From positions 2,542,001-2,606,000 of the forward strand of contig NZ_CP016076.1 in NCBI RefSeq assembly GCF_001941625.1: a stretch of 64,000 nucleotides of DNA. The letters run 5' to 3'. Positions 1-8,951 of this stretch are shown here, piece by piece (position 1 is the stretch's first letter; each line of letters opens with the position of its first letter). The notes beneath the pieces were generated by a model. The model had not been told where the DNA came from and searched no databases. It was given only the letters and a program-made list of their open reading frames with translations. This stretch comes from Actinoalloteichus fjordicus. Its GTDB lineage: Bacteria; Actinomycetota; Actinomycetes; Mycobacteriales; Pseudonocardiaceae. The position numbers and the translations under genes are program-made.

Positions 1-2265
1 ACGGTCCTGGGCTACCCCCGGATCGGACCCGATCGAGAACTCAAGCGTGCCCTGGAGGCGTACTGGGCCGGGCGGATCGACGCCTCGGCCCTGCACGAGG
101 TCGCGGCCGCATTGCGCGCGGCCACCTGGACGGCCTTGCGGGACGCAGGCCTCGGCTCGGTGCCCTCCAACACGTTCTCCTACTACGACCAGGTCCTCGA
201 CACGGCGGTCCTGGTCGACGCGTTGCCCGCCCGCTATACCGAGTCGGGTCGCACGCCGTTGGACGCCTACTTCGCCGCCGCCAGGGGAGCCGACTCCCTC
301 GCGCCCCTGGAGCTGACCAAGTGGTTCGACACCAATTATCACTACCTGGTGCCCGAACTGGGCCCGGACACCGTGCTGCGACTGGCCGGCCGCAAGCCGG
401 TCGAGGAGTTCCGGGAGGCCGCTGCCCTCGGCATCACCACCCGGCCGGTGCTGATCGGGCCGGTCACGTTCCTGCTGCTCTCCAAGTCCGCCCCCGACGC
501 TCCGGCAGGCTTCGACCGGCTGGACCTGCTCGACGCGATGATCGACACACAGCTGGAACTCCTCGCCGAGCTGGCGGACGCGGGCGCGGAATGGGTCCAG
601 TTCGACGAACCCGCCTTCGCAGCCGATCGGACTCCGGCGGAACTCGACGCGCTCGCCCATGCCTACCGCAGGCTCGGCGAGGCTCAGCGGCGACCCAATC
701 TCCTGGTCACCGGCTATCACGGTGCACTCGCTGACGCACTGGGCGTGCTCGCCGACGCGCCGATCGAGGCCGTCGGACTCGACCTCGTGGCGGGTCGGGC
801 CGACCTGGTGGGCATCGCGAGCATCGCCGGGATTCGGAACAAGACCCTCCTCGCCGGGGTCGTCGACGGACGCAACGTCTGGCGCACCGACCTCGACGAG
901 GCCCTCGCCTACTGCGCGACTCTGCTCGGGGTGGCCGACAAGGTCGAGGTCGGCACCTCCGCGCCGTTGCTGCACGTCCCCTACGACCTCGACGCCGAAT
1001 CCGGGCTCGACCCCGCGCTGCGTGCCCGGCTCGCCTTCGCTCGACAGAAGGTGGACGAGGTCGTCCTGCTGAGCAAGGCGCTCAGCGGGGCCGACGAGGT
1101 GGCCGCCGAGCTCCAGGAGTCGCGGCGGGCCCTGCGGGCACGCGAAGGCGCGGCAGCCCGCGACCAGCGGGTCAGGGCCAGGCTCGACTCGCTGCGTCCG
1201 GAGCACAGCAGGCGGGCCGACTATCAGGTCCGGGTCGAGGGCCAGGCCGAACGGCTGGGCCTGCCGCCGCTGGCCACCACGACCATCGGCTCCTTCCCCC
1301 AGACCGGCGGGGTTCGCCGGGCGAGGGCGGACCGCCGGGCGGGCCGGATCGACGAGGACGAGTACCGGCGGCGGATGCGCGCGGAGATCGCCGACGTCAT
1401 CGCGCTTCAGGAGGACATCGGCCTGGACGTGCTGGTCCACGGCGAACCGGAACGCAATGACATGGTGCAGTACTTCGCCGAGAACCTGGCGGGCTTCCTG
1501 TCCACCGAGCACGGCTGGGTGCAGTCCTACGGCTCCCGCTGTGTCCGGCCGCCGATCATCCACGGCGACGTCAGCAGGCCCGCCCCGATGACCGTCGAGT
1601 GGAGTTCCTACGCACAGTCGCTGACCGAGCGGCCGGTCAAGGGGATGCTCACCGGACCGGTCACGATCCTGGCCTGGTCTTTCGTCCGAGACGATCAGCC
1701 GCTCGGCGACACGGCACGCCAGGTGGCGCTGGCGCTCCGCGACGAGATCCGCGATCTGGAGAGCGCCGGGCTGCGCATCGTGCAGGTGGACGAACCCGCG
1801 TTGCGGGAGCTGCTGCCGCTGCGGGAGGCCGACCGCGCCGACTACCTCGCCTGGGCGGTCGACTCCTTCCGGCTGGCGACCTCCGGCGCCGCCGACAGCA
1901 CGCAGATCCACACCCATCTGTGCTACTCGGAGTTCGGGGACGTCATCGACGCGATCGACGCGCTCGACGCGGACGTGACGACGATCGAGGCGGCGCGCTC
2001 TCGGATGGAGGTGCTGGACGACCTGCACAAGATCGGCTACCGCCGAGGCGTGGGTCCCGGCGTCTACGACATCCATTCGCCGCGAGTGCCCGACGAGGCC
2101 GAGGTGACCCGGCTGATCGGCGCGGCGCTGGACGCGGTGCCCGGCGACCGGTTGTGGGTGAATCCCGACTGCGGCCTGAAGACCAGGGGATACGCCGAGG
2201 TCGAACCCGCCCTGCGTGCCATGGTCTCGGCGGCCCGAGCCCTGCGGACGCAGGTTCGCGGCTGA
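1..2265 (+). CDS. metE: Cobalamin-independent methionine synthase MetE, 5'-truncated
   Basis: This cytoplasmic enzyme transfers the methyl group of 5-methyltetrahydropteroyl-triglutamate to homocysteine, the last step of methionine synthesis. The frame is open from the first base of the window, and its first visible residues (LGYPRIG, then a K-R-LE stretch) are the conserved MetE N-terminus, so only a few codons are missing upstream. Zinc-site signatures of the C-terminal barrel are present: [10 protein letters not shown] near base 1910 supplies a His and a Cys, and NPDCGLKTR near 2160 supplies the second Cys. TTIGSFPQT at about 1280 marks the start of the C-terminal half. It ends at TGA 2263-2265. 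Actinobacterial metE is often under B12-riboswitch control, but the upstream region lies outside the window. Confidence 0.95.
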   Translation, partial: TVLGYPRIGPDRELKRALEAYWAGRIDASALHEVAAALRAATWTALRDAGLGSVPSNTFSYYDQVLDTAVLVDALPARYTESGRTPLDAYFAAARGADSLAPLELTKWFDTNYHYLVPELGPDTVLRLAGRKPVEEFREAAALGITTRPVLIGPVTFLLLSKSAPDAPAGFDRLDLLDAMIDTQLELLAELADAGAEWVQFDEPAFAADRTPAELDALAHAYRRLGEAQRRPNLLVTGYHGALADALGVLADAPIEAVGLDLVAGRADLVGIASIAGIRNKTLLAGVVDGRNVWRTDLDEALAYCATLLGVADKVEVGTSAPLLHVPYDLDAESGLDPALRARLAFARQKVDEVVLLSKALSGADEVAAELQESRRALRAREGAAARDQRVRARLDSLRPEHSRRADYQVRVEGQAERLGLPPLATTTIGSFPQTGGVRRARADRRAGRIDEDEYRRRMRAEIADVIALQEDIGLDVLVHGEPERNDMVQYFAENLAGFLSTEHGWVQSYGSRCVRPPIIHGDVSRPAPMTVEWSSYAQSLTERPVKGMLTGPVTILAWSFVRDDQPLGDTARQVALALRDEIRDLESAGLRIVQVDEPALRELLPLREADRADYLAWAVDSFRLATSGAADSTQIHTHLCYSEFGDVIDAIDALDADVTTIEAARSRMEVLDDLHKIGYRRGVGPGVYDIHSPRVPDEAEVTRLIGAALDAVPGDRLWVNPDCGLKTRGYAEVEPALRAMVSAARALRTQVRG

Positions 2266-2523
2266 CGTTCGCCGATGCCCGGCGCCGGACGTCACCCGCG
2301 AGTGAGTCCGGCGCCGGGCGTCGAGCGATCCGCTGGATCGGCCGTTCTTCCCGGCAGGCGGCGGCCGATCCGACCCCGAGGCACTCGGTGTGTGCGTCAC
2401 CCCCGGAAGGGGGCCTGCGGACTCCCCGCGTGGCGGTGGATCGGCGGCCTGTGCTGCTCTACCGTGATCCTTCGCCCCGACGCCGCCGAGGCGCCGGGCA
2501 CCGGGTCGACCAGAGGAGTTCGG

Positions 2524-3609
2524 ATGCCGCAGCAGGTCAGAGCGGTCGTGGCCACCGCACGGGACGCCCCCGTCACCGTCGAGACGATCGTGGTCCCCGA
2601 TCCGGGACCGGGCGAGGTGGTGGTGGACGTCGCGGCGTGCGGGGTGTGCCACACGGACCTGCACTACCGGCAGGGCGGTATCAACGACGAGTTCCCCTTC
2701 CTCCTCGGACACGAGGCGGCGGGCACCGTCGAGTCCGTCGGCGAGGGCGTCGAGGACGTCGCCGTGGGCGATTACGTGGTGTTGAACTGGCGTGCGGTCT
2801 GCGGCCGATGTCGCGCGTGCAGCCGGGGCCGACCCTGGTACTGCTTCGCGACGCACAACGCGACGCAGCAGATGACGCTGACCGACGGCACCCCGCTGTC
2901 CCCGGCGCTGGGCATCGGGGCCTTCGCCGAGAAGACCCTGGTCCACCAGGGCCAGTGCACGAAGGTCGACCCGAAGGCCGAGGCGGCGGTGGCCGGGCTG
3001 CTCGGCTGCGGCGTCATGGCCGGGCTCGGCGCGGCGATCAACACCGGCGAGGTCGGTCGGGGCGACTCGGTGGCGGTCATCGGCTGCGGCGGAGTGGGCG
3101 CGGCGGCCGTGGCGGGTGCGCGGCTCGCGGGCGCGTCCAAGATCATCGCGGTGGATCTGGACCCGCAGAAGCTGGAGTGGGCCACCGGGCTGGGCGCAAC
3201 CGACACCGTGCGTGCCGACCAGGTCGACGTGGTCGCCGCCGTCAAGGAGCTGACCGGCGGGCACGGGGCGGACGTCGTCATCGACGCCGTGGGAATCCCG
3301 CAGACCTTCACGCAGGCCTTCTACGCGCGCGATCTCGCCGGGAAGGTCGTGCTGGTCGGGGTGCCCACCCCGGAGATGACGCTGGAACTGCCGCTGCTGG
3401 ACGTGTTCTCCCGAGGTGGCGCGGTCAAGTCCTCCTGGTACGGCGACTGTCTGCCCAGCCGCGACTTCCCGATGCTGATCGACCTCTACCTCCAGGGCAG
3501 GCTCGATCTGAAGGCCTTCGTCACCGAGAAGATCGGGCTGGAAGACGTCGAGGACGCCTTCGCTCGGATGCATCAGGGCGACGTACTTCGCTCGGTGGTG
3601 GTGCTCTGA
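2524..3609 (+). CDS. mscR: S-(hydroxymethyl)mycothiol dehydrogenase / nitrosomycothiol reductase
   Basis: A zinc-dependent medium-chain alcohol dehydrogenase of 361 aa, the usual length of the mycothiol-dependent formaldehyde dehydrogenase MscR (AdhE2). It oxidises S-hydroxymethyl-mycothiol with NAD and can reduce S-nitrosomycothiol, so it detoxifies formaldehyde and NO. Visible signatures are the catalytic zinc Cys42 in GVCHTDLHY and His63-Glu64, the structural zinc quartet Cys93/96/99/107 and a Rossmann GCGGVG. ATG 2524 follows GAGGAG by about 7 nt and gives the family N-terminus MPQQVRAVV, so the longer open frame upstream is not used. Its stop overlaps the MBL gene start (TGATG). The pairing matches Rv2259-Rv2260 of M. 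tuberculosis and implies a mycothiol-producing host. Confidence 0.93.
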   Translation: MPQQVRAVVATARDAPVTVETIVVPDPGPGEVVVDVAACGVCHTDLHYRQGGINDEFPFLLGHEAAGTVESVGEGVEDVAVGDYVVLNWRAVCGRCRACSRGRPWYCFATHNATQQMTLTDGTPLSPALGIGAFAEKTLVHQGQCTKVDPKAEAAVAGLLGCGVMAGLGAAINTGEVGRGDSVAVIGCGGVGAAAVAGARLAGASKIIAVDLDPQKLEWATGLGATDTVRADQVDVVAAVKELTGGHGADVVIDAVGIPQTFTQAFYARDLAGKVVLVGVPTPEMTLELPLLDVFSRGGAVKSSWYGDCLPSRDFPMLIDLYLQGRLDLKAFVTEKIGLEDVEDAFARMHQGDVLRSVVVL

Positions 3610-4238
3610 TGGCGGCGCGGATCGAGCAGGTCGTCACCTCGGGAGTCTTCAGCCTGGACGACCAGGACTTCGAGGTCGACAACAATGTCTGGCTGATCGG
3701 CGACGATGCCGAGGTCGTCGTGGTGGACCCCTCGCACGACCCGGCGGCCGTCGAGCAGGCGGTGGCGGGCCGCCGGGTGACGGCCGTGGTCTGCACCCAC
3801 GGGCACAACGACCACGTCAACGGGTCGGTGGCCCTCGGCGCCGCCGTCGGCGCGCCCGTGCTGCTGAATCCCGCCGATCGTGAGCTCTGGGACCAGGCGC
3901 ACCCCGGTGTCGAGCCGGGCGGTGAGCTGGTCGACGGGCAGGTGCTCACGGTCGCGGGCATCGAACTGCACGTCCTGGCCACGCCCGGCCACACCTGGGG
4001 CTCGGTGAGCCTCCATGCCCCGGCACTGTCCGCCGTCTTCACCGGCGACACCCTGTTCGAGGGCGGGCCGGGGGCCACCGGTCGGTCGTTCTCCGACTTC
4101 CCCACGATCATCGCCTCGATCCGGGATCGGCTGTTGACCCTGCCTGCGGAGACGGTGGTCTACACCGGGCACGGGGATCGCACGACCATCGGTGCCGAGG
4201 CACCCGCCCTGCCTGCCTGGATCGCCAGGGGACACTGA
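3609..4238 (+). CDS. MBL-fold hydrolase partnered with MscR
   Basis: A metallo-beta-lactamase-fold hydrolase of 209 aa. The metal-binding motif THGHNDHVNG (about residues 58-67) is intact, with further ligands in TPGHTWGS, FTGDTLF and the C-terminal YTGHGDRT. The overall form resembles the glyoxalase II-like subgroup. ATG 3609 overlaps the mscR stop, indicating translational coupling. The tight, conserved link to mscR suggests it hydrolyses the S-formyl-mycothiol product or a related mycothiol thioester; that substrate is an inference from context, not from the sequence. A strong hairpin follows 18 bases after the stop. Confidence 0.88.
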   Translation: MAARIEQVVTSGVFSLDDQDFEVDNNVWLIGDDAEVVVVDPSHDPAAVEQAVAGRRVTAVVCTHGHNDHVNGSVALGAAVGAPVLLNPADRELWDQAHPGVEPGGELVDGQVLTVAGIELHVLATPGHTWGSVSLHAPALSAVFTGDTLFEGGPGATGRSFSDFPTIIASIRDRLLTLPAETVVYTGHGDRTTIGAEAPALPAWIARGH

Positions 4239-4255
4239 GTCCTGCCTGCCTGCCT

Positions 4256-4292
4256 GCCCGCCCGCCGACGTCCGATGTCGTGGCGGGCGGGC
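4256..4292 (+). terminator. Rho-independent-type terminator after mscR-MBL
   Basis: A perfect 11-bp inverted repeat, GCCCGCCCGCC (4256-4266) and GGCGGGCGGGC (4282-4292), encloses a 15-nt loop and is followed by CTCTTTC. It begins 18 nt after the MBL stop and isolates this operon from solA. Confidence 0.75.
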
Positions 4293-4471
4293 TCTTTCGC
4301 CGAGCTGAGCCGCAGCCCGCGCAGGCGCGGGCCCTGCGGACCCGCCGTGGCGACCGGCGGTCGAGGAAGGGTCTGGACAGCGAGCGGCGGAGCCGGGCAG
4401 AGTCCGAGGCGGGCTGCGCACGACGGAGCCGGACAGCAGTCGCGAACCCCGAAGTATGAGGTGAGTCCACG

Positions 4472-5617
4472 ATGTCCTCCCACGATGTGATCGTCATCGG
4501 CCTCGGCGGCATGGGCAGTGCCGCGGTTCATCGACTCGCCGCCAAGGGCCTGCGGGTGCTCGGCCTCGACCGGTTCCCCGCCGCCCACGATCAGGGCTCC
4601 AGCCATGGCGGATCGCGGATCATCCGGCAGGCCTACTTCGAAGGCGCGGACTACGTTCCCCTGCTGCTGCGCGCCTACGAGCTGTGGGACGAGCTGGAGG
4701 CCGAGTCCGCCGTGGAGATCCGGCATCGCACGGGCGGCCTGATGATCGGGGCGGGGGACAGCCTCGCGGTCGCGGGCAGCCTGACGAGCGCGCGGGAGCA
4801 CGGACTCGACCACGAACTGCTGGACGCCGCCGAGATCCGCCGCCGGTTTCCCACGATGACCCCGGCCGACTCGGACATCGCCCTCTACGAGGCGGCGGCG
4901 GGCTTCGTCTCGCCGGAGAACGCGGTGCTGGCCAACCTGACCATGGCCCGACGCCACGGTGCCCAACTGCGGCACGGCGTCCGGGTGGACTCCTGGGCCG
5001 CCGACGACGCGGGCGTGACCGTGCGCACCGAGGACGGCGTCCATCGGGCCGATCACCTGGTGATCTGTCCTGGCGCGTGGGGTCCCGCACTGCTCGCGGA
5101 ACTGGGACTCCCGCTCGTCGTCGAGCGGGTGGTGCAGTTCTGGTTCCGGCCGACCGGCCCGCCGGAGGTGTTCGCCGAGCAGCGGCACCCGATCTTCATC
5201 TGGGAGGACGCCCGGCAGCGGCAGGGCTATGCCTTCCCGATGCACGCCGAGTCCGACGGCACGGTGAAGGCGGCCTTCTTCCGTGGCGGCGCCACCTGCA
5301 CGCCCGACACGATCGATCGCCGCGTGGCACCGGGCGAGGAGGAGGAGCTGCGGCAGTTCTTGTCGAACCGGGTGCCCGCACTGCCCGGCCCGCTGGCTCG
5401 GGCGAAGACCTGCATGTACACCACGACCCCGGACGAGGACTTCGTCATCGGCGCCCATCCGCGTCATGACCGGGTCACCCTGGCGTGCGGCTTCTCCGGG
5501 CACGGGTTCAAGTTCGTGCCCGTGATCGGCGAGATCCTGGCCGACCTGGTCACCGACGGCGCCACCCGCCATCCGATCGACATGTTCGATCCCCGCCGGT
5601 TCGGCGTCGAGGACTGA
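4472..5617 (+). CDS. solA: N-methyl-tryptophan / sarcosine oxidase family flavoprotein
   Basis: A DAO-type flavoprotein of 381 aa in the monomeric sarcosine oxidase / SolA group, which oxidatively demethylates N-methyl amino acids to formaldehyde, H2O2 and the free amino acid. The FAD dinucleotide motif GLGGMGSA lies at residues 10-17. Cys314 in AKTCMYT is the conserved covalent-flavin cysteine of this group, and the C-terminal GFSGHGFKF closes the FAD site. ATG 4472 gives a natural N-terminus that starts directly with the beta strand; a weak GGTGAG site precedes it. Producing formaldehyde would make a functional link to the neighbouring mscR, but the terminator between them argues for separate transcription. 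The exact N-methyl substrate cannot be read from the sequence. Confidence 0.85.
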   Translation: MSSHDVIVIGLGGMGSAAVHRLAAKGLRVLGLDRFPAAHDQGSSHGGSRIIRQAYFEGADYVPLLLRAYELWDELEAESAVEIRHRTGGLMIGAGDSLAVAGSLTSAREHGLDHELLDAAEIRRRFPTMTPADSDIALYEAAAGFVSPENAVLANLTMARRHGAQLRHGVRVDSWAADDAGVTVRTEDGVHRADHLVICPGAWGPALLAELGLPLVVERVVQFWFRPTGPPEVFAEQRHPIFIWEDARQRQGYAFPMHAESDGTVKAAFFRGGATCTPDTIDRRVAPGEEEELRQFLSNRVPALPGPLARAKTCMYTTTPDEDFVIGAHPRHDRVTLACGFSGHGFKFVPVIGEILADLVTDGATRHPIDMFDPRRFGVED

Positions 5618-5898
5618 TCGACCGGGGACACCCTCGGCCGAGGCCGGTCGCCCGGCTGCGACCGTCCGCCTGCGTCCTCAACCGGCGCGGACCCTCGCGG
5701 GCTCGGCCGGTTCGGGAATTCCCGCTTCGACACCTGCCCGGCGGACTGCTGCCCCGATAGGCCGGACTTCGCGGCAGGCGACGGTGCGGCGGCAGGCGGA
5801 GACGTGCGGCCGCTCACCGTCGGACGCCGCCGGCTTCTCCGACCCGCCGCGTTCGTCCCGCGTGGCGGGACGAGACCCGGGCAGCAGACGTGCCACAC

Positions 5899-5927
5899 CC
5901 GAACGTCGGTCCCTGGCGGACGTTCGG
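5899..5927. repeat. 9-bp inverted repeat, role unknown
   Basis: CCGAACGTC and GACGTTCGG are perfect reverse complements separated by 11 nt, in an otherwise featureless intergenic stretch between solA and the XRE cassette. It could be a weak terminator or an operator; no T-run follows. Confidence 0.45.
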
Positions 5928-6276
5928 CAGGCCGCCGCCCCGGCGTGGTCGGCCGGGGCAGGGGAGTGTCACGCGGGTACGGGCGAGCAGGCGCGGCGGC
6001 ACAGGTTCGGCGCGGCGAAGGCGCAGGAGAGCGAAGGGCTCGGATTCCGTCGGTCGAGTCCGCGACGAAACGGGCGGAGGTGACCGCAGTGTGCGACAGG
6101 CCGAAGTCACCGGCGGCCGGGGCGGTCCGCCGACGCTGCACGGCCTGGTCAAAGCCGACGATCCTCGAGCCCAGCCGGTGGCGGCGTAAGTCGATCACCG
6201 CCCGGACGCCCCTCCCCGACATCCGGGCGGTGACCCACCTTGCCGCCCCCGGCATCCCCAGGCTGGCGCGTGGACC

Positions 6277-6410
6277 TCCACTCCAGTGGAAGTTGACAAG
6301 GCTCGATCTTCAGGTCAGTTGAGCCGTCGTCAGTGGAAGTCTAGGGTTGAGACAGAGGTTTTTTCAACCGGGGTGAAGATGTTGCTCCATTCGTGTTTCT
6401 CATGAGTGGA
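6277..6410. promoter_or_regulatory. Cluster of AGTGGA boxes, candidate operator
   Basis: AGTGGA occurs three times just before the XRE gene: 6285-6290 as half of a near-perfect palindrome (TCCACT-CC-AGTGGA, 6277-6290), 6332-6337 inside the promoter spacer, and 6405-6410. The first two share the longer direct repeat CAGTGGAAGT (6284-6293, 6331-6340). This arrangement suits autoregulation by the downstream EspR-like protein. The role is inferred from position and repetition only. Confidence 0.5.
6319..6347 (+). promoter_or_regulatory. Sigma-70-type promoter of the XRE-ImmA-MAB_1171c cassette
   Basis: A -35 TTGAGC (6319-6324) is separated by exactly 17 bp from a -10 TAGGGT (6342-6347), a good match to actinobacterial housekeeping promoters. 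It gives a leader of about 70 nt before GTG 6425. A CAGTGGAAGT box lies inside the spacer. Confidence 0.6.
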
Positions 6411-6424
6411 GATCGGACTGGGGA

Positions 6425-6898
6425 GTGGTCACCGTGGCGGTGTCGGACACGCAGGGCGAACGTAGCCTGGCCGACAAGCTGAACTACCTGTTCAGCAAGG
6501 TCCGCGTGGCGGGCCAGGCCGAGTACAGCAACGAGCACGTCGCCGCAGCCATCAGGGAACAGGGCGTCAACATCTCGCAGAGCTACATCTGGGCGCTGCG
6601 CAAGGGACGCTCCGACAACCCGACCAAACGCCACCTGGAGGCGCTGGCGAGCTTCTTCGGCGTGCCGCCCGCCTACTTCTTCGACGACGCCCACGCCGCC
6701 CGCGTCGACGCGCAGCTCGACCTGATCACCGCGCTGCGCGACGCCGACGTCCGCGACGTGGCCCTGCGGACCATGGAGCTGGACGACGACGCTCGGCGGT
6801 CGGTGGCCCGCATCGTCGCCGAGATCAGCCAGATCCGAGGACTCCGTCCCGGCGGCCCGGCGGGTCAGAACACCTCGCCCTCGGCCCCGGACGCCTGA
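6425..6898 (+). CDS. EspR-like XRE-family transcriptional regulator
   Basis: A DNA-binding protein of 157 aa. The N-terminal half (about residues 14-80) is an XRE helix-turn-helix domain of the mycobacterial EspR kind: SLADKLNYLF, an HVAAAIREQG helix, the recognition stretch ISQSYIWALRKGR, then LASFFGVPPAYFFDD. EspR forms dimers through its C-terminal helices, and the acidic-basic helical region at residues 95-140 could serve that role here. GTG 6425 is chosen because it starts just before the domain; GTG 6434 is a possible alternative. It is followed on the same strand by an ImmA/IrrE protease and a membrane protein. In phage-like and stress systems such proteases cleave the adjacent XRE repressor, so this is probably the regulator of the cassette. 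Confidence 0.85.
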   Translation: MVTVAVSDTQGERSLADKLNYLFSKVRVAGQAEYSNEHVAAAIREQGVNISQSYIWALRKGRSDNPTKRHLEALASFFGVPPAYFFDDAHAARVDAQLDLITALRDADVRDVALRTMELDDDARRSVARIVAEISQIRGLRPGGPAGQNTSPSAPDA

Positions 6899-7022
6899 CG
6901 GCCGCCGACATATGACGGGCGGGCGTGACAAAATCGAGTATGGCCTCCACAGGGTGCAGTTCACCCCTCCCGTGTGTCTTCGCCTTGCTCGAGGCTGGGC
7001 ACCGCCGCTGATCAGGGAGGCG

Positions 7023-7556
7023 ATGACCCCGATGCACTATCAGGAACTGCGGCGGCGTTGCCAGGACCGCGTGCGCAGGCTGGACGAGGAGGCGGGCATC
7101 CCGCGCCCCTTCGAGCTGCGCGTGTTCCTGGATCGGCTCGCGGAGCAGCGGGGACGGCCGATCCTGCTGCATCCGAGCGAGCACGTCGCGGGTCGCGCCT
7201 GCGGTCTGTGGCTCGATCTGGGCGACGCCGACGTGATCGCCCACGCCATGACGACCCCGCTGCACGTGTGGCACATCGTGCTGCACGAGGTCGGTCACAT
7301 GATCTCCGCGCATCGGGGCGGGCAACTGCTCGACCGGGACTTCCTGCGCAGGCTCGCACCCGACGTCGACCCGGCCGTGGCGGTGCGCATGATGGGTCGC
7401 ACCTCCTACTCGGAGATCGAGGAGCAGGAGGCTGAGATGATCGCCTCGCTGATCCTCGAACGTGCGCGCCATCGAGGCGGGGAGACCGTCAACGACCCCG
7501 CCTCGCCACAGGCCGCCCAGATCGCCGACCGGTTCTGCGACGTGTTCGGCGGCTGA
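7023..7556 (+). CDS. ImmA/IrrE-family zinc metallopeptidase
   Basis: A predicted soluble zinc peptidase of 177 aa. The HExxH motif is present as LHEVGHM around residue 88, and the downstream EIEEQEAEMIASLIL helix supplies the third glutamate expected in the ImmA/IrrE family. ImmA of ICEBs1 and IrrE/PprI of Deinococcus cleave XRE repressors, so the adjacent EspR-like protein is the obvious candidate substrate; this is inference. ATG 7023 lies close behind GGGAGG (7014-7019), and ATG 7032 is an alternative with more usual spacing. The open frame extends to 6912, but those codons do not resemble the family. A 124-nt gap separates it from the regulator gene. Confidence 0.82.
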   Translation: MTPMHYQELRRRCQDRVRRLDEEAGIPRPFELRVFLDRLAEQRGRPILLHPSEHVAGRACGLWLDLGDADVIAHAMTTPLHVWHIVLHEVGHMISAHRGGQLLDRDFLRRLAPDVDPAVAVRMMGRTSYSEIEEQEAEMIASLILERARHRGGETVNDPASPQAAQIADRFCDVFGG

Positions 7557-7629
7557 GCGAGCACGTGACGTCGAGAGGCCCGACAGGCACACCCGTCGCT
7601 CAGCCCGCTCGGCAAGGAGATCGATCCGC

Positions 7630-8895
7630 ATGGTCACGCTGCTCTTCCTCAGCGTCTCGGCGCTGACCTTCCTCGCCGCCGGATACCGTGCGTATCGGGC
7701 GTTACGTTCCGTCGGCGATCGAGCGAATCCGGGACGATGGGCCTTGGCGGGCCTGCTGGCCGCGCTCGGCTTCGCCTTCTTCGTGCTGGCGCCCGCCGTG
7801 CAGGAGATCGAGGGCCGGATCTACCCGAATCTGGGCAGGCTGCTCTCCAACACCGCCACCCTGACGGCCGCGCTGTCCGCACTGGCACTGGTCCTCTACC
7901 TCGCCTACCCGGCAGCCCAGGCGCGGACGCGCCTACCGCGACACCTGATCACCTACGGGGTCTCGATCGTCGCGATGTGGGTGTTGTTCTTCCTTGCCGA
8001 CATCCCGGAGAGTCGAGGACTGTTCTCCGAGTACTACGCGACCCATCCCACCCTGGCCTGGTACGTCCTCGTCTACTCGGCCTATCTCGGCGCGGTGCTG
8101 ATCGACCTCGGCCGGATGACCCTGCGGTACTCCTCGGCCACCCGAGGCCCGCTGCGCCTCGGTCTGCGGCTGCTGGCGCTCGGCTGTCTTCTCGGGCTCT
8201 CCTACATCGGCGAGAAGCTGGTCAGCACCATCCGGCAGACGCGGAACGGGCCCGACGAGACCGCCGAGTTCTGCGTGCATCCCTTCGAGAACTTCGGCTG
8301 CACCATGGCGGTCGGGATGCCCGCCATCTCGGTCCTGGTGATGCTGCTCGGGATCTCGCTGCCGGTCATCGTCCCGGCGGTGGTCCGGGCCGCGCGGTGG
8401 CCGCGGGAGTACCGGGTTCACCGTGAGCTCCGGCCGCTGTGGACGGCGTTGTACACGGCGGTGCCCGAGATCGCCCTGACCTCGCCGCAGGCCGTGACGG
8501 GCAGCTACGCCCGTCGGGACGTCGGGATGCGGTTGTACCGGCGCGTCATCGAGATCCGCGACGGAGCGCTCGTCCTGCGGCCCCATCGTGACCCGGCGGT
8601 GGAGGCGCAGGCGGCCGAGCGGGCGCGAGCGTCGGGCATCGACGGCGACGAGCTGGCCGCGACGGTGGAGGCCGTGGGGCTGGCGGCGGCGATCGAGGCC
8701 TTACGGCACGGCAGCCCTGCCCGAGACGGCGAGGCGGAGGAGTCTCCGGTGGGACGTACCGAGATCGAGCCGGAACTGCGCAGCGAGGCCGCCTTCCTGC
8801 GGCTCGTCTCGCGGGCCTTCGTCTCCTCTCCGCTGATCTCGGAGCTCGTGACCCCGTCCGGCCCTGATCGGTCGGACGAGACCGCCGCCGACTGA
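7630..8895 (+). CDS. Seven-TM MAB_1171c-family membrane protein
   Basis: An integral membrane protein of 421 aa. About seven hydrophobic segments are visible in residues 1-250: near 3-22, 36-58, 68-92, 104-124, 142-164, 176-198 and 222-246. A cytoplasmic tail of roughly 170 aa follows (EYRVHRELRPLWTALYTAVPEI and a long acidic end). This layout and the LRPLW region match the MAB_1171c (DUF6545) family, named as putative transporters without proven substrate. AAGGAGA at 7614-7620 sets ATG 7630. In actinomycetes this family commonly sits beside XRE and ImmA/IrrE genes, as here. It may be the effector or sensor of the cassette; its function is unknown. Confidence 0.78.
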   Translation: MVTLLFLSVSALTFLAAGYRAYRALRSVGDRANPGRWALAGLLAALGFAFFVLAPAVQEIEGRIYPNLGRLLSNTATLTAALSALALVLYLAYPAAQARTRLPRHLITYGVSIVAMWVLFFLADIPESRGLFSEYYATHPTLAWYVLVYSAYLGAVLIDLGRMTLRYSSATRGPLRLGLRLLALGCLLGLSYIGEKLVSTIRQTRNGPDETAEFCVHPFENFGCTMAVGMPAISVLVMLLGISLPVIVPAVVRAARWPREYRVHRELRPLWTALYTAVPEIALTSPQAVTGSYARRDVGMRLYRRVIEIRDGALVLRPHRDPAVEAQAAERARASGIDGDELAATVEAVGLAAAIEALRHGSPARDGEAEESPVGRTEIEPELRSEAAFLRLVSRAFVSSPLISELVTPSGPDRSDETAAD

Positions 8896-8951
8896 TGCCG
8901 GATCGCGGCGGCCCGCCTCCGCCGGGCCGCAGCCCGCTCTGGCCGCTCGGC

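Larger units (their letters stand above)
5618..6424. other. Intergenic region upstream of the XRE cassette
   Basis: About 800 bp without a convincing gene. Open frames exist on both strands but are arginine/proline-rich and lack ribosome sites. Visible structure: a 9-bp inverted repeat CCGAACGTC (5899-5907) / GACGTTCGG (5919-5927), and the promoter and AGTGGA boxes at 6277-6410. Local AT content rises from about 6290 to 6420, as expected for a promoter. Confidence 0.6.

Noticed and set aside
6912-7022. N-terminal extension of the ImmA/IrrE protein from ATG 6912
   Set aside because: The extra 37 codons do not resemble the family, and a GGGAGG site points to ATG 7023 or 7032.
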